NCBI GenBank assembly: GCA_028281865.1
Contig: JANQJB010000005.1
Span: 1-64,000, forward strand
Length of the DNA: 64,000 bases
Source: Marinagarivorans sp.
Lineage (GTDB): Bacteria; Pseudomonadota; Gammaproteobacteria; Pseudomonadales; Cellvibrionaceae
Direction: 5' to 3'
Shown here piece after piece: positions 23,934 through 37,043 of this stretch. Under the pieces are notes generated by a model. The model saw only the letters and a program-made list of their open reading frames with translations, did not search any database and had not been told where the DNA came from. A program made the position numbers and the translations under genes. The number at the start of each line of letters is the position of its first letter. Position 1 is the stretch's first letter.

Positions 23934-24464
23934 ATGGCTATTAGACTCGAAGACAAAAAGGCCATTGTGGCTGATGTTAACGAGACTGCAGTCAATGCGT
24001 TGTCACTGGTAATTGCTGATGCTCGCGGCGTTACAGCTGGAAAAATGGATAGCTTACGTAAGCAGGCACGTGAAAATAACGTGCGCTTGCAAGTTGTTCG
24101 TAACACTTTGGCGAAACGCGCAGTAGATGGTACCGAGTTCGAGTGTGTGCAAGACGCTTTAAAAGGCCCTAGTATTTTTGCATTTTCAATGGAAGATCCT
24201 GGCGCAGCTGCGCGGATTTTTAAAGATTTTGCGAAAGAAGAGGAGAACTTTGAGGTAAAAGCGCTTGCTGTAGGTGGCCAGTTATTGGAGGCCGGTCAAA
24301 TCGATGTGTTGGCGAAATTACCAACGCGCGATCAAGCCTTGGCTTCGTTAATGAGCGTAATGATCGCTCCAATAACAAAACTAACGCAAACACTCAACGA
24401 AGTCCCCAGCAAGGTTACACGTGTTGTTGCGGCTGTTCGCGACCAAAAACAAGATGCGGCGTAA
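23934..24464 (+). CDS. rplJ: 50S ribosomal protein L10
   Basis: 176 residues. The N-terminal rRNA-binding domain ([31 protein letters not shown]) is followed by a C-terminal helix ([20 protein letters not shown]) that carries L7/L12 dimers. ATG 23934 with AGGAG 6 bases upstream is preferred to the longer frame from 23880. Probably autoregulated through the long leader. Confidence 0.97.
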   Translation: MAIRLEDKKAIVADVNETAVNALSLVIADARGVTAGKMDSLRKQARENNVRLQVVRNTLAKRAVDGTEFECVQDALKGPSIFAFSMEDPGAAARIFKDFAKEEENFEVKALAVGGQLLEAGQIDVLAKLPTRDQALASLMSVMIAPITKLTQTLNEVPSKVTRVVAAVRDQKQDAA

Positions 24465-24517
24465 ACACTGCGCTTGCAGCTTAACTGAACTGATTAATTA
24501 ATTTAGGAGATAGAGTA

Positions 24518-24901
24518 ATGGCTCTTTCGAAAGAAGAAATTTTAGATGCAATTGCAGAAATGTCTGTAATGGACGTTGTTGAGCTTGTTTCTGCAATGGA
24601 AGAAAAGTTTGGCGTATCTGCCGCTGCGGCGGTTGCTGTTGCAGCAGGACCAGCTGCTGGCGGCGGTGATGCTCCTGCGGCAGAAGAGAAAACTGAGTTT
24701 GACGTTATCTTAACTGCCGTTGGCGACAAGAAAGTTAACGTTATTAAGGCTGTGCGTGCTATTACAGGTCTTGGCCTCAAAGAGGCGAAAGGGCTTGTTG
24801 AAGGATCGAATAGTGCAGTCAAAGAGGGCGCTTCAAAAGACGAAGCCGAAGACATTAAGAAGCAACTTGAGGAAGCTGGCGCTTCTGTTGAGCTTAAATA
24901 A
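24518..24901 (+). CDS. rplL: 50S ribosomal protein L7/L12
   Basis: 127 residues. The N-terminal dimerisation helices ([20 protein letters not shown]) are followed by an alanine/glycine-rich hinge and a C-terminal factor-binding domain ([20 protein letters not shown]). It forms the mobile stalk that recruits EF-Tu and EF-G. A strong attenuator hairpin follows at 24940. Confidence 0.98.
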   Translation: MALSKEEILDAIAEMSVMDVVELVSAMEEKFGVSAAAAVAVAAGPAAGGGDAPAAEEKTEFDVILTAVGDKKVNVIKAVRAITGLGLKEAKGLVEGSNSAVKEGASKDEAEDIKKQLEEAGASVELK

Positions 24902-25241
24902 GTTCGCTTTTGAAATCTGCCAAACCTTGAGTTTGGCCTAAGGCTAGTGAGTGAAAACTTACTGGCCTTTTTCCATTTGCGGAAAGTGAGTTTTACAACT
25001 TTCCCGAATTGAAAATTCACGCTGTGTACCGCGATACTCGGTACTGTGAAATGTCTAATTTTTAAACGGAATTGGCTCAGCCATCGACTTAGTCAGTTGA
25101 GTTTAGCGTTTAAAAATTAAACCTATATGTACATTAGTATCAAATTTTACTTTTTGCGCACTATTGTTGCGCGACGCAATTGAGGCCAAAACGCTTCATA
25201 GTCGTACAAGACACTGCCCCTGACCAAGCTGAGGATTACTG
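24902..25241 (+). other. rplL-rpoB intercistronic region
   Basis: 340 bp. It holds a strong hairpin with T-run at 24940-24972 and a second, weaker hairpin at 25026-25044 (GTACCG/CGGTAC, 7-nt loop). The rest is featureless. In E. coli this spacer contains an attenuator and an RNase III site that lower rpoBC expression relative to ribosomal proteins; the layout here agrees. Confidence 0.6.
24940..24972 (+). terminator. Attenuator between rplL and rpoB
   Basis: A continuous 13-bp stem (24940-24952 with 24957-24969, including two G-T pairs) is capped by a GAAA tetraloop and followed by five Ts. Since rpoBC must be read from upstream promoters, it is expected to be leaky. Confidence 0.75.
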
Positions 25242-28200
25242 ATGGCTTACTCATATACTGAGAAAAAACGCATACGCAAGGATTTTGGCACTTTGCCGAG
25301 TGTGATGGATGCTCCTTACCTCTTAGCGATTCAGTTAGATTCCTACCGAAAATTTACGCAAGCTGATACCGCGATTGATGATCGTGGTGATGTGGGTTTG
25401 CATGCGGCATTTAAATCGGTCTTCCCGATTGTCAGTTATTCTGGCAATGCCGCTTTGGAGTACGTGAGTTACTCACTAGGCCGCTCTACATTTGATGTTA
25501 AAGAATGCGTATTGCGCGGCGCGACTTTCGCAGCACCTTTGCGCGTGCGTGTTCGTTTGATTATTTATGATAAAGAGTCGACGGCGAAAGTGATCAAGGA
25601 TATCAAAGAGCAGGAAGTTTACATGGGTGAAATTCCGCTCATGACTGACAACGGAACCTTTGTGATTAACGGAACCGAGCGCGTAATCGTATCTCAGCTT
25701 CACCGTTCGCCGGGTGTATTTTTCGAGCACGACAAAGGTAAGACTCACTCCTCAGGTAAGTTCTTGTATTCAGCACGTGTTATTCCTTACCGAGGATCTT
25801 GGTTAGATTTTGAATTCGACCCAAAAGATTTGGTTTATGTGAGGATTGATCGCCGTCGTAAGTTACCTGCAACAATTTTGTTGCGCGCTTTGGGTTACAC
25901 GGCGGAGGAAATGTTGGCGTTATTTTTTGAAACCAACAATTTCCAGCTTGAGTCCGATGGCACAGTTTTGCTTGAGCTCGTTCCTCAGCGGCTCCGTGGT
26001 GACGTTGCAACTTTTGATATTAAAGATAAAGATGGCAATGTTTTAGTTGAGGAAGGTCGTCGAATTACGCCACGCCACATCCGTAATATGGAAAAAGCGG
26101 GCATTACTCAATTAGTTGTACCGCGTGAGTATTTAATTGGCCGTTCGACTGCTCGCGATGTTGTCGACGCAGATTCGGGAGAGATTATCCTCGAATGCAA
26201 TACTGAGCTCACTGAGGAGCACCTTGATCAATTGAGTAAGCAAGGTGTTCGCGATATACAGACAATTTATACCAACGAACTCGATTGTGGTTCGTTTATG
26301 TCGGATACGCTACGTATAGATCCGGCACGCTCGCAGCTCGAAGCTTTAGTTGAAATCTATCGCATGATGCGCCCGGGTGAACCGCCTACCAAAGAGTCTG
26401 CTGAGACATTGTTCCAAAATCTGTTCTTTAGCCAAGAGCGCTATGACTTATCGGCCGTGGGGCGCATGAAGTTTAATCGTCGCTTAGGCCGTGATTCGGA
26501 AACTGGTGACGGTACCTTATCAAAAGAAGACATCGTTGACGTCGTCAAAACGTTGATTGCTATTCGCAATGGCAAGGGTGTGGTCGACGATATTGACCAC
26601 TTGGGGAACCGCCGTGTGCGCTCGGTTGGTGAAATGGCTGAAAACCAATTTCGCGTCGGTCTTGTGCGTGTCGAACGCGCTGTTAAAGAGCGTTTATCGA
26701 TGGCGGAAAGCGAGGGCTTGATGCCTCAGGATTTGGTGAACGCTAAACCCGTTGCAGCTGCGATCAAAGAGTTTTTCGGTTCGAGTCAGTTGTCTCAGTT
26801 TATGGACCAAAATAATCCGCTTTCTGAGGTAACACACAAACGCCGTGTTTCAGCGTTAGGGCCGGGTGGCTTAACACGCGAGCGCGCGGGCTTTGAGGTG
26901 CGCGATGTGCACCCCACGCATTACGGTCGCGTCTGCCCGATCGAAACGCCGGAAGGTCCGAACATTGGCCTCATTAATTCACTGGCGACTTTTGCGCGGA
27001 CAAACCACTACGGTTTCTTGGAAAGCCCGGTTCGCAAAGTCGTCAATGGAAAAGTGACGGATGAAATTGAATATCTATCCGCGATTAATGAAAGTAAATT
27101 TGTTATTGCACAGGCTTCTGCGGCAGTAAATGATAAAGGTGAATTGGTCGATGAGTTAGTGACCTCGCGACACAAAAACGAATTTACTTTGATGCCTCAA
27201 GCAGATGTCCAATATATGGACGTTTCCCCGCAGCAAGTTGTGTCGGTTGCAGCTTCACTTATTCCGTTCCTTGAGCATGACGATGCTAACCGTGCACTCA
27301 TGGGTTCAAACATGCAGCGGCAGGCAGTACCTACTTTGCGTGCAGACAAACCCTTGGTTGGGACGGGTATTGAGCGCATGGTCGCTTCTGATTCCGGTGT
27401 TTGCGTTGTTGCCAATCGCGGTGGGACTGTTGATCGCGTTGATGCGGGTCGAATTGTGATTCGTGTAAATGATGATGAAGTTGAAGCCGGTGAGGCCGGT
27501 GTAGACATATATAATCTCACCAAGTACACGCGTTCGAACCAAAATACATGCATAAATCAGCGTTCGATAGTGCGTGTTGGGGATGATATTTCGCGCGGGG
27601 ATATATTGGCAGACGGTCCGTCGGTTGACCTTGGAGAATTAGCTCTGGGTCAAAACATTCGCATCGCTTTTATGCCTTGGAATGGTTTTAACTTCGAGGA
27701 CTCGATTTTAGTGTCCGAGCGCGTAGTTATCGATGGACGTTTTACCACTATTCATATTCAAGAATTAACCTGTATTGCGCGCGATACTAAGCTTGGTTCT
27801 GAGGAGATTACTGCTGATATTCCCAACGTTGGTGAAGGTGCTTTATCTAAGTTGGACGAATCCGGCATTGTTTACATCGGGGCGGAAGTTGGCCCCGGCG
27901 ATATTCTCGTTGGCAAAGTTACGCCTAAAGGTGAAACCCAATTAACGCCAGAGGAGAAGTTGCTACGCGCAATTTTTGGTGAGAAGGCCTCAGATGTAAA
28001 AGACACTTCATTGCGTGTATCAACAGGTACCAAGGGTACGGTAATCGATGTTCAGGTATTTACTCGCGACGGCCTCGAAAAGGATCAGCGTTCGCGCGAA
28101 ATTGAGCAAGAGCAGCTCGATAAGGTGCGCCGTGATCTCAACGAAGAGTACCGCATCGTTGAGAGCGCGACTTTTGAGCGCTTGCGGCAAGCACTCGTTG

Positions 28201-29327
28201 GTCAAAGCGCTGTTGGCGGCGCTGGTATAACTAAAGGCACGAGTTTGACCGAAGAAATCTTGGCTGAAATTCCGTTTAAAGATTGGTTCAAAATTCGGAT
28301 GTCTGACGACGCACTTAATGACCAGCTCGAGCGCGCTGAGCAGCAGTTAGCTGAACGTCGTAAAGAGTTGGATGATCGCTTCGAAGATAAGAAAGGTAAG
28401 CTTGAGAGTGGTGACGACTTGGCACCAGGCGTTCTGAAAATTGTCAAAGTTTACCTTGCGATCAAACGCCGTATCCAGCCGGGAGATAAAATGGCGGGTC
28501 GCCACGGGAATAAAGGGGTTATCTCCGTTATTAAACCCGTTGAAGATATGCCGTATGACGAGAGCGGTACTCCAGTTGATATCGTATTAAATCCGCTCGG
28601 TGTACCTTCCCGAATGAATGTTGGCCAGATTCTAGAAATGCACCTCGGGCTGGCTGCGAAGGGTCTTGGTGACAAAATTAATCGCATGGTTAGAGAGAAG
28701 CGTGAGGTAGCGGAGGTTCGCGAATTCCTCGACAGAATCTACAATCAAGTCGGCAACGCGCACGATAAGGTGGATCTCGATAGTTTTAGTGATTTACAGG
28801 TTAAAGAACTCGCTGAAAACTTGCGTCAAGGTGTGCCGATGGCGACGCCTGTATTCGATGGAGCGCAAGAAACGGAAATTAAAGAACTGTTGCGTCTTGC
28901 AGACATGCCAGACTCTGGCCAAATGACGCTATATGACGGCCGTACCGGCGATGCCTTCCAGCGACCGGTCACGGTGGGTTACATGTACATGCTCAAGCTC
29001 AACCACTTGGTTGATGACAAGATGCATGCGCGTTCCACTGGTTCTTACAGTCTTGTCACCCAGCAACCGTTGGGCGGTAAAGCGCAGTTCGGTGGTCAGC
29101 GTTTCGGAGAGATGGAAGTCTGGGCACTAGAAGCTTATGGTGCTGCTTATACCTTGCAAGAGATGCTGACAGTTAAATCGGATGACGTTGGTGGGCGAAC
29201 GAAGATGTATAAAAACATTGTCGACGGTGACCATCGCATGGAGCCGGGTATGCCCGAGTCCTTCAACGTATTGGTCAAAGAAATACGTTCACTCGGTATT
29301 AATATCGAGCTAGACCACGAATCATAA
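25242..29327 (+). CDS. rpoB: DNA-directed RNA polymerase subunit beta
   Basis: 1361 residues, full length against E. coli (1342). The rifampicin pocket is intact and wild type ([30 protein letters not shown]). Other signatures are [22 protein letters not shown] and the C-terminal [18 protein letters not shown]. Together with RpoC it forms the catalytic core. ATG 25242 follows TGAGGA. rpoC follows after 74 bp. Confidence 0.99.
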   Translation: MAYSYTEKKRIRKDFGTLPSVMDAPYLLAIQLDSYRKFTQADTAIDDRGDVGLHAAFKSVFPIVSYSGNAALEYVSYSLGRSTFDVKECVLRGATFAAPLRVRVRLIIYDKESTAKVIKDIKEQEVYMGEIPLMTDNGTFVINGTERVIVSQLHRSPGVFFEHDKGKTHSSGKFLYSARVIPYRGSWLDFEFDPKDLVYVRIDRRRKLPATILLRALGYTAEEMLALFFETNNFQLESDGTVLLELVPQRLRGDVATFDIKDKDGNVLVEEGRRITPRHIRNMEKAGITQLVVPREYLIGRSTARDVVDADSGEIILECNTELTEEHLDQLSKQGVRDIQTIYTNELDCGSFMSDTLRIDPARSQLEALVEIYRMMRPGEPPTKESAETLFQNLFFSQERYDLSAVGRMKFNRRLGRDSETGDGTLSKEDIVDVVKTLIAIRNGKGVVDDIDHLGNRRVRSVGEMAENQFRVGLVRVERAVKERLSMAESEGLMPQDLVNAKPVAAAIKEFFGSSQLSQFMDQNNPLSEVTHKRRVSALGPGGLTRERAGFEVRDVHPTHYGRVCPIETPEGPNIGLINSLATFARTNHYGFLESPVRKVVNGKVTDEIEYLSAINESKFVIAQASAAVNDKGELVDELVTSRHKNEFTLMPQADVQYMDVSPQQVVSVAASLIPFLEHDDANRALMGSNMQRQAVPTLRADKPLVGTGIERMVASDSGVCVVANRGGTVDRVDAGRIVIRVNDDEVEAGEAGVDIYNLTKYTRSNQNTCINQRSIVRVGDDISRGDILADGPSVDLGELALGQNIRIAFMPWNGFNFEDSILVSERVVIDGRFTTIHIQELTCIARDTKLGSEEITADIPNVGEGALSKLDESGIVYIGAEVGPGDILVGKVTPKGETQLTPEEKLLRAIFGEKASDVKDTSLRVSTGTKGTVIDVQVFTRDGLEKDQRSREIEQEQLDKVRRDLNEEYRIVESATFERLRQALVGQSAVGGAGITKGTSLTEEILAEIPFKDWFKIRMSDDALNDQLERAEQQLAERRKELDDRFEDKKGKLESGDDLAPGVLKIVKVYLAIKRRIQPGDKMAGRHGNKGVISVIKPVEDMPYDESGTPVDIVLNPLGVPSRMNVGQILEMHLGLAAKGLGDKINRMVREKREVAEVREFLDRIYNQVGNAHDKVDLDSFSDLQVKELAENLRQGVPMATPVFDGAQETEIKELLRLADMPDSGQMTLYDGRTGDAFQRPVTVGYMYMLKLNHLVDDKMHARSTGSYSLVTQQPLGGKAQFGGQRFGEMEVWALEAYGAAYTLQEMLTVKSDDVGGRTKMYKNIVDGDHRMEPGMPESFNVLVKEIRSLGINIELDHES

Positions 29328-29401
29328 GTAACGTTAAACATTATCCGTGGTGGGCAGCTTTTTAGCGCCCACTGTGCCAAGCACACACTGGAGGAAAGGC
29401 C

Positions 29402-32400
29402 TTGAAAGACCTACTGAACTTACTCAAAAACCAAGGGCAAAGTGACGAATTTGACAGCATCCGCATCGGCCTGTCATCGCCGGAAATGATTCGGTCCTGG
29501 TCATTTGGTGAAGTCAAAAAACCTGAGACCATCAACTACCGTACTTTCAAACCCGAGCGCGATGGTTTGTTCTGCGCGAAAATCTTTGGCCCGGTTAAAG
29601 ACTATGAATGCTTGTGTGGTAAATACAAGCGCATGAAGCATCGCGGTATTATTTGCGAAAAATGCGGCGTTGAAGTGACGTTGGCAAAGGTGCGTCGCGA
29701 GCGCATGGGGCATATCGAGCTGGCGAGCCCAGTTGCACATATTTGGTTTCTAAAATCTTTGCCGAGCCGGATTGGTTTGTTGCTTGATATGACTTTACGC
29801 AGCATCGAACGCGTATTGTACTTTGAGTCCTACGTCGTAGTTGATCCCGGCATGACCACGCTTGAGCGTGGCCAGCTTTTGACCGACGAGCAATACTTTG
29901 AGGCCATGGAAGAGTTTGGCGATGAGTTTGAGGCCTCCATGGGCGCTGAGGCGATCAAGCGTTTGATGGAAGACATCGATATGGAAGCCGAAGGGCAGGC
30001 TTTACGCGATGAGATTCCCACGACTTCTTCCGAAACAAAGGTGAAAAAACTTTCTAAGCGTTTGAAGCTAATCGAGGCCTTTGTGAATTCAGGCAACCAG
30101 CCGAGCTGGATGATTTTGGAAGCGCTTCCGGTATTGCCACCCGATTTGCGCCCCTTAGTACCGCTTGATGGCGGTCGTTTTGCGACTTCCGATTTGAATG
30201 ATCTATACCGTCGCGTTATCAACCGCAATAACCGCTTGAAGCGACTTCTCGATTTAAATGCGCCGGATATTATTGTTCGCAACGAAAAACGCATGCTGCA
30301 GGAGTCTGTTGATGCCTTGCTGGATAACGGCCGTCGCGGACGTGCGATCACCGGGTCTAATAAGCGCCCATTAAAATCGCTTGCCGATATGATTAAAGGT
30401 AAACAGGGTCGCTTCCGTCAAAACTTACTCGGTAAGCGCGTGGATTACTCAGGCCGTTCAGTCATTGTGACCGGCCCAGCGCTGCGCTTGCATCAGTGCG
30501 GTTTGCCTAAAAAAATGGCCTTGGAATTATTCAAGCCATTTATTTTTAGCAAATTAGAGTTACGTGGTTTGGCGACGACGATAAAAGCCGCCAAGAAAAT
30601 GGTTGAACGCGAAGATGCAGTCGTTTGGGATATTCTTGATGAGGTAATTCGCGAGCATCCAGTGTTGCTGAATCGCGCGCCGACACTCCACCGTTTGGGT
30701 ATTCAAGCCTTTGAGCCTGTGCTTATTGAAGGTAAGGCTATTCAGCTGCACCCACTTGTTTGTGCGGCATACAATGCGGACTTTGATGGCGACCAAATGG
30801 CCGTACACGTACCTCTCACCATCGAAGCGCAACTTGAAGCGCGTGCGTTGATGATGTCGACCAACAATATATTATCGCCGGCCAACGGTGAGCCTATTAT
30901 TGTTCCATCGCAGGACGTCGTTTTGGGCCTCTATTGGATGACGCGTGAGCGTGTCAACGATAAAGGCGAAGGCATGGTGTTCAGCGATACTAAAGAGGTA
31001 TCACGCGCCTATTATGCCAAGCAAGTGGGACTGCAAGCCAAAATCAAAGTCCGTATCCACGAGATTATATTTAACGATAAACAAGAAATTATCGAAGATA
31101 AAACTTCTCTGAAGGAAACTACTGTCGGGCGTGTGTTGCTTTGGGATATTGTGCCAAAGGGTATTCCGTACTCCTACATTGATAAGCCGATGGTTAAAAA
31201 GGCGATTTCAGCGGTAATTAACTACTGTTATCGCGTTGTGGGTTTGAAGGCCACGGTTATTTTTGCTGACCAACTCATGTACATGGGTTACGACTTCAGC
31301 ACCAAGTCTGGTTCATCAATTGGCGTTAATGACTTTGAGATCCCAGGTGAAAAAGCTCAGATCATCGATCGCGCCGAAGTTGAAGTAAAAGAAATCGAAA
31401 CTCAATATGCCTCTGGTCTCGTGACTCAAGGCGAAAAATACAACAAAGTTATCGATATCTGGTCGCGTGCAAATGACTTGGTTGCGAAGTCTATGATGGA
31501 GGGTATTTCCAAAGAGACGGTTGTTAACAAGGCGGGTGATGAAGAAAAACAAGACTCGTTTAACTCCGTTTATATGTATGCAGATTCTGGTGCAAGGGGC
31601 TCCCCCGCCCAGATTCGTCAGCTCGCAGGTATGCGGGGTTTGATGGCCCGGCCCGATGGCTCCATTATCGAAACGCCTATTACCGCGAATTTCCGTGAGG
31701 GTTTGAACGTTCTGCAATACTTTATTTCAACTCACGGTGCTCGTAAGGGTTTGGCCGATACCGCTCTGAAAACAGCTAACTCCGGTTACTTGACGCGCCG
31801 CCTTGTTGATGTCGCGCAGGATGTGGTCATTACTGAGCACGATTGTGGTACTGACGAAGGTCTGAAGATGACACCCGTTATTGAGGGCGGTGACATCATT
31901 GAATCCCTCGGGGATCGCATATTGGGCCGCGTCGTCGCACAAGATGTGTATAGCGCGAGTTCCGACGAAGTTGTTGTGCCCGCCGGCACGATGATCGACG
32001 AACTTTGGGTCGAGAAAATTGAATCTCAGGGTGTCGACGAAGTGATGGTTCGTTCAGCCATGACCTGTGAAACGCGCTTTGGCTTATGCTCCAAGTGTTA
32101 TGGACGTGATTTGGCGCGCGGTCATCTCGTTAACGTCGGCGAGTCAGTTGGCGTAATTGCCGCTCAGTCTATTGGTGAGCCGGGTACGCAGCTGACGATG
32201 CGCACTTTCCATATTGGTGGTGCGGCGAGCCGGGCCTCTGCAGTGGACAATGTTCAAACCAAGCAAGAGGGAACTGTGCGCTTGCATAACTTGAAGGTTG
32301 TTACGCGTGCTGATGGTAACTTGGTTGCGGTTTCGCGTTCTGGTGAAATCGCGGTCGCCGATTCATCTGGTCGCGAGCGAGAGCGTTACAAGATACCTTA

Positions 32401-33631
32401 TGGTGCTGAAATCCTAGTCAAAGATGGTGCAAGCGTTGACGGCGGTTCGATTATCGCCAAATGGGATCCGCATACGCATCCAATCGTTGCAGAAGTGCCC
32501 GGTAAAATTGCCTTTTCCGGCATGGAAGACAATATTTCAATTCGTCGGCAAACAGATGAGCTTACCGGCTTGTCATCAATCGAGATTATGGATTCCTCAG
32601 AACGTCCGGCAGGTGGTAAAGACTTGAAACCAGCTGTAACAATCCTCGATGCGGATGGTAATGAAATGATGTTGCCTAACTCTAACCAGCCCGCGCATTA
32701 CATGTTGCCAGGCAAGGCCATTGTTAGCTTGGTTGACGGCGATGAAATTGGTATCGGCGATATTATTGCGAGAATTCCTCAAGAGGGCTCTAAAAACCGG
32801 GATATCACCGGTGGTCTTCCGCGCGTTGCCGATTTGTTTGAGGCGCGTAAGCCTAAAGAGCCTTCAATTTTGGCCGAAATCTCAGGTACTGTTTCGTTCG
32901 GTAAGGAAACCAAAGGCAAGCGCCGTTTGGTTATTACTCCTGAGGATGGTCAGGTACTCGAAGATGGCTCGACTCATTACGAGGTGCTAATTCCTAAACA
33001 TCGTCAACTAATGGTATTCGAGGGCGAAAAAGTTGTGAAAGGTGAGGTGGTTTCGGACGGACCGAGCAACCCTCACGATATTTTGCGGCTTAAAGGTGTT
33101 GAGGCTTTAGCTAATTATATCGTCAACGAGATTCAAGAAGTTTATCGTTTGCAAGGTGTTGGCATTAACGATAAACACATTGAAGTGATTGTGCGCCAAA
33201 TGTTGCGCAAAGTTGAAATTACCGATATGGGTGATTCTGAGCTTATTAAAGGCGAGCAAGTTGAATTTAACCGTATTGAAGAAATCAACGAGGCTATGCG
33301 TTCGGAGGGCAAGCAGCCTGCACGCTACGCGCGCATGCTTTTAGGTATCACCAAAGCGTCATTGGCTACAGAATCATTTATTTCGGCAGCATCGTTCCAG
33401 GAAACAACAAGGGTTCTTACTGAGGCCGCGGTTACCGGAAAAATGGACAACCTGCGAGGCTTGAAGGAAAACGTGGTTGTAGGACGCTTGATCCCAGCCG
33501 GAACAGGTTTGGCTTATCACAGCGAGCGTAAGAAAAAGCGCGAAGACGTTGTGCTTCCAGCAGATGGTCCTAGTGCGGAAGAGATCGAAGCCGCACTTAC
33601 AGAGGCGTTGCGCTCGAGTGCCGACAGCTAA
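29402..33631 (+). CDS. rpoC: DNA-directed RNA polymerase subunit beta'
   Basis: 1409 residues. The N-terminal zinc ribbon is C-x-C...C-x-x-C ([23 protein letters not shown]). The catalytic Mg-binding loop is [12 protein letters not shown]. The bridge helix and trigger loop ([19 protein letters not shown]) are present, and a second zinc site is in [19 protein letters not shown]. The start is TTG 29402 behind GGAGG, giving the conserved [10 protein letters not shown] terminator-like hairpin follows at 33675. Confidence 0.99.
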   Translation: MKDLLNLLKNQGQSDEFDSIRIGLSSPEMIRSWSFGEVKKPETINYRTFKPERDGLFCAKIFGPVKDYECLCGKYKRMKHRGIICEKCGVEVTLAKVRRERMGHIELASPVAHIWFLKSLPSRIGLLLDMTLRSIERVLYFESYVVVDPGMTTLERGQLLTDEQYFEAMEEFGDEFEASMGAEAIKRLMEDIDMEAEGQALRDEIPTTSSETKVKKLSKRLKLIEAFVNSGNQPSWMILEALPVLPPDLRPLVPLDGGRFATSDLNDLYRRVINRNNRLKRLLDLNAPDIIVRNEKRMLQESVDALLDNGRRGRAITGSNKRPLKSLADMIKGKQGRFRQNLLGKRVDYSGRSVIVTGPALRLHQCGLPKKMALELFKPFIFSKLELRGLATTIKAAKKMVEREDAVVWDILDEVIREHPVLLNRAPTLHRLGIQAFEPVLIEGKAIQLHPLVCAAYNADFDGDQMAVHVPLTIEAQLEARALMMSTNNILSPANGEPIIVPSQDVVLGLYWMTRERVNDKGEGMVFSDTKEVSRAYYAKQVGLQAKIKVRIHEIIFNDKQEIIEDKTSLKETTVGRVLLWDIVPKGIPYSYIDKPMVKKAISAVINYCYRVVGLKATVIFADQLMYMGYDFSTKSGSSIGVNDFEIPGEKAQIIDRAEVEVKEIETQYASGLVTQGEKYNKVIDIWSRANDLVAKSMMEGISKETVVNKAGDEEKQDSFNSVYMYADSGARGSPAQIRQLAGMRGLMARPDGSIIETPITANFREGLNVLQYFISTHGARKGLADTALKTANSGYLTRRLVDVAQDVVITEHDCGTDEGLKMTPVIEGGDIIESLGDRILGRVVAQDVYSASSDEVVVPAGTMIDELWVEKIESQGVDEVMVRSAMTCETRFGLCSKCYGRDLARGHLVNVGESVGVIAAQSIGEPGTQLTMRTFHIGGAASRASAVDNVQTKQEGTVRLHNLKVVTRADGNLVAVSRSGEIAVADSSGRERERYKIPYGAEILVKDGASVDGGSIIAKWDPHTHPIVAEVPGKIAFSGMEDNISIRRQTDELTGLSSIEIMDSSERPAGGKDLKPAVTILDADGNEMMLPNSNQPAHYMLPGKAIVSLVDGDEIGIGDIIARIPQEGSKNRDITGGLPRVADLFEARKPKEPSILAEISGTVSFGKETKGKRRLVITPEDGQVLEDGSTHYEVLIPKHRQLMVFEGEKVVKGEVVSDGPSNPHDILRLKGVEALANYIVNEIQEVYRLQGVGINDKHIEVIVRQMLRKVEITDMGDSELIKGEQVEFNRIEEINEAMRSEGKQPARYARMLLGITKASLATESFISAASFQETTRVLTEAAVTGKMDNLRGLKENVVVGRLIPAGTGLAYHSERKKKREDVVLPADGPSAEEIEAALTEALRSSADS

Positions 33632-33667
33632 ATGACAGCATAAGAGGGAGATACGGGCTATTATTGC

Positions 33668-33696
33668 TTGACGTAATCGGGTGGCAGATTTAGAAT
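33668..33696 (+). promoter_or_regulatory. Promoter candidate for rpsL operon inside the rpoC terminator
   Basis: TTGACG (33668-33673) and TAGAAT (33691-33696) are separated by 17 bp, each 5 of 6 to the sigma-70 consensus. The -10 lies in the loop of the rpoC hairpin. The 10-nt string TAGAATTCGC also forms the -10/discriminator of the S10 operon promoter at 40538. The predicted start is near 33703. Confidence 0.55.
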
Positions 33697-33712
33697 TCGC
33701 CACCCGATTTTT
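33675..33712 (+). terminator. Terminator after rpoC
   Basis: AATCGGGTGGC (33675-33685) pairs perfectly with GCCACCCGATT (33699-33709) around a 13-nt loop and runs into TTTTT at the 3' side (counting the terminal stem Ts). It separates rpoBC from the rpsL unit. Confidence 0.75.
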
Positions 33713-33775
33713 GCGGGCAATAAAAACGTGTCTATCAAGACTAACTTAAGTATTTAAAAATTGGAGTAATCCTTA

Positions 33776-34147
33776 ATGGCAACGATCAACCAGTTGGTTC
33801 GTAAGCCGAGAAAACGTAAAGTCAACAAGAGCGACGTCCCAGCATTGCAAGAATGCCCCCAGCGTCGTGGTGTTTGTACTCGTGTCTACACTACTACGCC
33901 GAAAAAACCAAATTCTGCATTGCGTAAAGTTTGTCGTGTGCGCTTAACCAATGGTTATGAAGTGACTTCATATATCGGTGGTGAAGGTCACAATTTGCAG
34001 GAGCACAGTGTTGTTTTGATTCGCGGTGGACGAGTAAAAGATTTGCCGGGAGTGCGTTATCACACAGTGCGCGGTTCGTTGGATACCTCTGGTGTTAACA
34101 ACCGTAAACAAGGTCGTTCGAAATACGGTACTAAGCGCCCTAAGTAA
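33776..34147 (+). CDS. rpsL: 30S ribosomal protein S12
   Basis: 123 residues, matching E. coli (124). The streptomycin-related lysines are wild type ([12 protein letters not shown] and [13 protein letters not shown]). It helps decode at the A site. GGAG precedes the ATG. It is first gene of the str operon with its own likely promoter. Confidence 0.98.
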   Translation: MATINQLVRKPRKRKVNKSDVPALQECPQRRGVCTRVYTTTPKKPNSALRKVCRVRLTNGYEVTSYIGGEGHNLQEHSVVLIRGGRVKDLPGVRYHTVRGSLDTSGVNNRKQGRSKYGTKRPK

Positions 34148-34251
34148 TGGTTTGCTGATTTAAACTCAGCGAGCGTCGTAAACCTACAGTCACTGTGAAT
34201 GGTGTAAAACCACAAATAGTTTATCTGAGTAGGTTGAAAGTTTTATCGGAT

Positions 34252-34268
34252 ATTCGCGAAGCGCGAAT
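34252..34268 (+). other. Hairpin in the S12-S7 spacer
   Basis: ATTCGCG (34252-34258) and CGCGAAT (34262-34268) form a perfect 7-bp stem with an AAG loop, midway in the 221-bp rpsL-rpsG spacer. In E. coli the much shorter spacer folds into the S7 repressor site; this could be the counterpart, but the match is positional only. Confidence 0.4.
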
Positions 34269-34368
34269 TAAGTAAACAAGTAAGGCTGAGCCGCAGTTAT
34301 TTTTAAAGGCATTTTTTTTAGAAAATAAAAGCGCTGTTTCAGATAGACCTGAATAAAGAGATATTGTT

Positions 34369-34839
34369 ATGCCTAGAAGAAGAGTTGTAGCTAAACGCGA
34401 AGTGTTTCCCGACCCTAAATACGGAAGCCAAGTTTTAGCTAAATTTATGAATCACGTGATGGTCAGTGGTAAGAAGTCAGTCGCCGAAAAAATTGTATAC
34501 GGTGCCCTGGATGTCGTGAGTGAAAAACTTAACAAAGATCCGTTAGAAGTCTTCGATCAAGCGCTTGAGAATATCGCGCCGTTGGTCGAAGTTAAATCTC
34601 GCCGAGTCGGCGGTGCTACGTACCAAGTCCCGGTAGAGGTTCGCCCAAGTCGTCGAACGGCTTTGGCGATGCGTTGGTTGGTCGAGTATTCGCGCGGTCG
34701 TAGTGAAAAATCTATGCCTTATCGCTTGGCTGGCGAACTGATCGACGCCTCGCAAAATAAAGGTGGTGCCGTCAAAAAGCGCGAAGACGTGCATCGTATG
34801 GCCGAAGCGAACAAAGCCTTTTCTCACTTCCGCTTTTAA
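34369..34839 (+). CDS. rpsG: 30S ribosomal protein S7
   Basis: 156 residues starting [20 protein letters not shown]. It nucleates folding of the 16S rRNA head and contacts E-site tRNA. The conserved [16 protein letters not shown] and [12 protein letters not shown] are present. It is separated from rpsL by an unusually long 221-bp spacer. Confidence 0.98.
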   Translation: MPRRRVVAKREVFPDPKYGSQVLAKFMNHVMVSGKKSVAEKIVYGALDVVSEKLNKDPLEVFDQALENIAPLVEVKSRRVGGATYQVPVEVRPSRRTALAMRWLVEYSRGRSEKSMPYRLAGELIDASQNKGGAVKKREDVHRMAEANKAFSHFRF

Positions 34840-34943
34840 TTTTTATTTTCCAAAAATTGGTGTTCGTAAGAATGTAATGTTAGGCAGCTATTCTCGCTGC
34901 CTTTTGAATTTAAAAGACCGACTTTTTTACTGGAGAATAGCTG

Positions 34944-37043
34944 GTGGCGCGTAAAACTCCAATCGCTAGATATCGTAATATTGGTATTTGCGCGCATGTT
35001 GATGCGGGGAAAACAACCACCACCGAGCGCATTTTATTTTACACCGGCATTTCCCACAAAATAGGAGAAGTGCACGACGGCGCTGCAACTATGGATTGGA
35101 TGGAGCAGGAGCAGGAGCGCGGCATAACAATTACTTCGGCTGCAACGACTTGCTTTTGGAAAGGGATGGGGCAGCAGTTTGACGAGCACCGTATCAATAT
35201 TATTGATACGCCAGGCCATGTCGACTTTACTATTGAAGTTGAGCGTTCTTTGAGAGTGCTTGACGGTGCTGTTGTCGTTTTATGCGGCTCCTCTGGTGTG
35301 CAACCGCAGACTGAAACGGTTTGGCGTCAGGCGAACAAATATGAAGTCCCGCGTATGGTGTTCATTAATAAAATGGACCGCGCTGGAGCTGATTTTTTGC
35401 GTGTGGTCGATCAGCTTAAGGAGCGTTTGGGTGCTAACCCAGTTCCACTACAGATGACGATTGGTGCAGAGGATGACTTTAAAGGCGTTGTCGACCTAAT
35501 AAAAAATAAGTCTATCATCTGGAGCGAAGATGATATGGGGGCTAGCTTTGAATACGGTGAAGTCCCGGAAGATTTGGCGGAGCAGTGTGCGCAGCTGCGC
35601 GAGGTTCTCGTAGAGGCGGCGGCTGAGGCGAATGAAGAGTTAATGGAGAAATATTTAGAAGAGGGAGAGCTTAGCGAAGAAGAAATTAAGCTAGGCATTC
35701 GAGCGCGTACCTTAGCGAACGAAATTGTCCCTGTATTAGGTGGTTCCGCATTTAAGAATAAGGGTGTGCAAGCTGTTCTCGATGCTGTGATTGAATATTT
35801 GCCCGCACCTGACCAGGTAAAAGCCATTGAGGGTGTGTTGGCGGATGGTGAAAGCAAAGACACGCGGGAGGCCGATGATGATGCACCCTTTGCAGCATTG
35901 GCGTTTAAAATTGCGACCGACCCCTTTGTTGGAACATTGACTTTTTTCCGGGTTTATTCGGGTGCATTAAGTTCTGGTGATGCAGTCTTGAACTCGGTTA
36001 AAGATAAAAAAGAACGTGTTGGGCGAATGGTGCAAATGCATTCGAACAACCGCGAAGAAATAAAAGAAGTACTCGCTGGCGATATCGCTGCCGCTGTTGG
36101 CTTAAAAGATGTGACGACCGGCGACACGCTGTGTTCGAGTGATAGCGTTATTGTGCTCGAAAAAATGGATTTTCCTGAACCGGTAATCTCTGTTGCAGTT
36201 GAGCCCAAGACAAAAGCCGACCAAGAAAAAATGGGTGTGGCGCTTGGTAAGCTTGCTCAGGAAGACCCGTCATTTCGTGTAAAAACAGATGAAGAAACGG
36301 GCCAAACTATTATTTCGGGCATGGGGGAATTGCATCTCGATATTATTGTGGATCGGATGCGACGCGAATTTAAGGTCGAAGCGAACATCGGTAAGCCTCA
36401 GGTGGCTTACCGTGAAGCGATTCGGAACACCTGCGAAATTGAAGGTAAATTTGTTCGTCAATCGGGCGGTCGTGGGCAGTATGGTCATGTTTGGGTTAAG
36501 TTCGAACCAGCAGCCGACGCAAGTGCAGAAGGCCTTGAATTTGTTAATGAAATCGTCGGCGGTGCAGTGCCTAGGGAGTATATTCCTGCGGTCGCAAAAG
36601 GCATCGAAGAGCAGATGAAAAATGGTGTTCTTGGTGGCTACCCTCTGCTCGGGTTGAAAGCGACTTTATACGACGGTTCGTTTCATGATGTTGACTCTTC
36701 TGAAATGGCTTTTAAAATCGCGGGTTCCATGGCGACTAAGAAGCTCTCTCAGGAGGGTGGTGCAGTGTTGCTTGAGCCGGTGATGAAAGTTGAAGTTGTC
36801 ACACCCGAAGAAAATATGGGTGATGTAGTGGGTGACCTAAATCGTCGTCGTGGCTTGATCTTGGGTATGGATGAAAGTGTTTCGGGTAAGGTAGTTAACG
36901 CTGAAGTACCGTTGGCTGAAATGTTTGGATATGCAACAGATTTACGCTCCGCTACCCAAGGCCGGGCGACATATACGATGGAGTTCTGCAAATACGCGGA
37001 GGCCCCGAGCAATATTGCTGAGGATATTATTGCGCGTAACTAA
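34944..37043 (+). CDS. fusA: Elongation factor G
   Basis: 699-residue translocase GTPase. G motifs: [15 protein letters not shown] (G1), the RGITI switch I, DTPGHVD (G3), NKMDRAGAD (G4). Domain IV and V signatures follow ([35 protein letters not shown]). The start is GTG 34944 with GGAG 8 bases upstream. It lies between rpsG and tuf as in E. coli. Confidence 0.98.
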   Translation: MARKTPIARYRNIGICAHVDAGKTTTTERILFYTGISHKIGEVHDGAATMDWMEQEQERGITITSAATTCFWKGMGQQFDEHRINIIDTPGHVDFTIEVERSLRVLDGAVVVLCGSSGVQPQTETVWRQANKYEVPRMVFINKMDRAGADFLRVVDQLKERLGANPVPLQMTIGAEDDFKGVVDLIKNKSIIWSEDDMGASFEYGEVPEDLAEQCAQLREVLVEAAAEANEELMEKYLEEGELSEEEIKLGIRARTLANEIVPVLGGSAFKNKGVQAVLDAVIEYLPAPDQVKAIEGVLADGESKDTREADDDAPFAALAFKIATDPFVGTLTFFRVYSGALSSGDAVLNSVKDKKERVGRMVQMHSNNREEIKEVLAGDIAAAVGLKDVTTGDTLCSSDSVIVLEKMDFPEPVISVAVEPKTKADQEKMGVALGKLAQEDPSFRVKTDEETGQTIISGMGELHLDIIVDRMRREFKVEANIGKPQVAYREAIRNTCEIEGKFVRQSGGRGQYGHVWVKFEPAADASAEGLEFVNEIVGGAVPREYIPAVAKGIEEQMKNGVLGGYPLLGLKATLYDGSFHDVDSSEMAFKIAGSMATKKLSQEGGAVLLEPVMKVEVVTPEENMGDVVGDLNRRRGLILGMDESVSGKVVNAEVPLAEMFGYATDLRSATQGRATYTMEFCKYAEAPSNIAEDIIARN

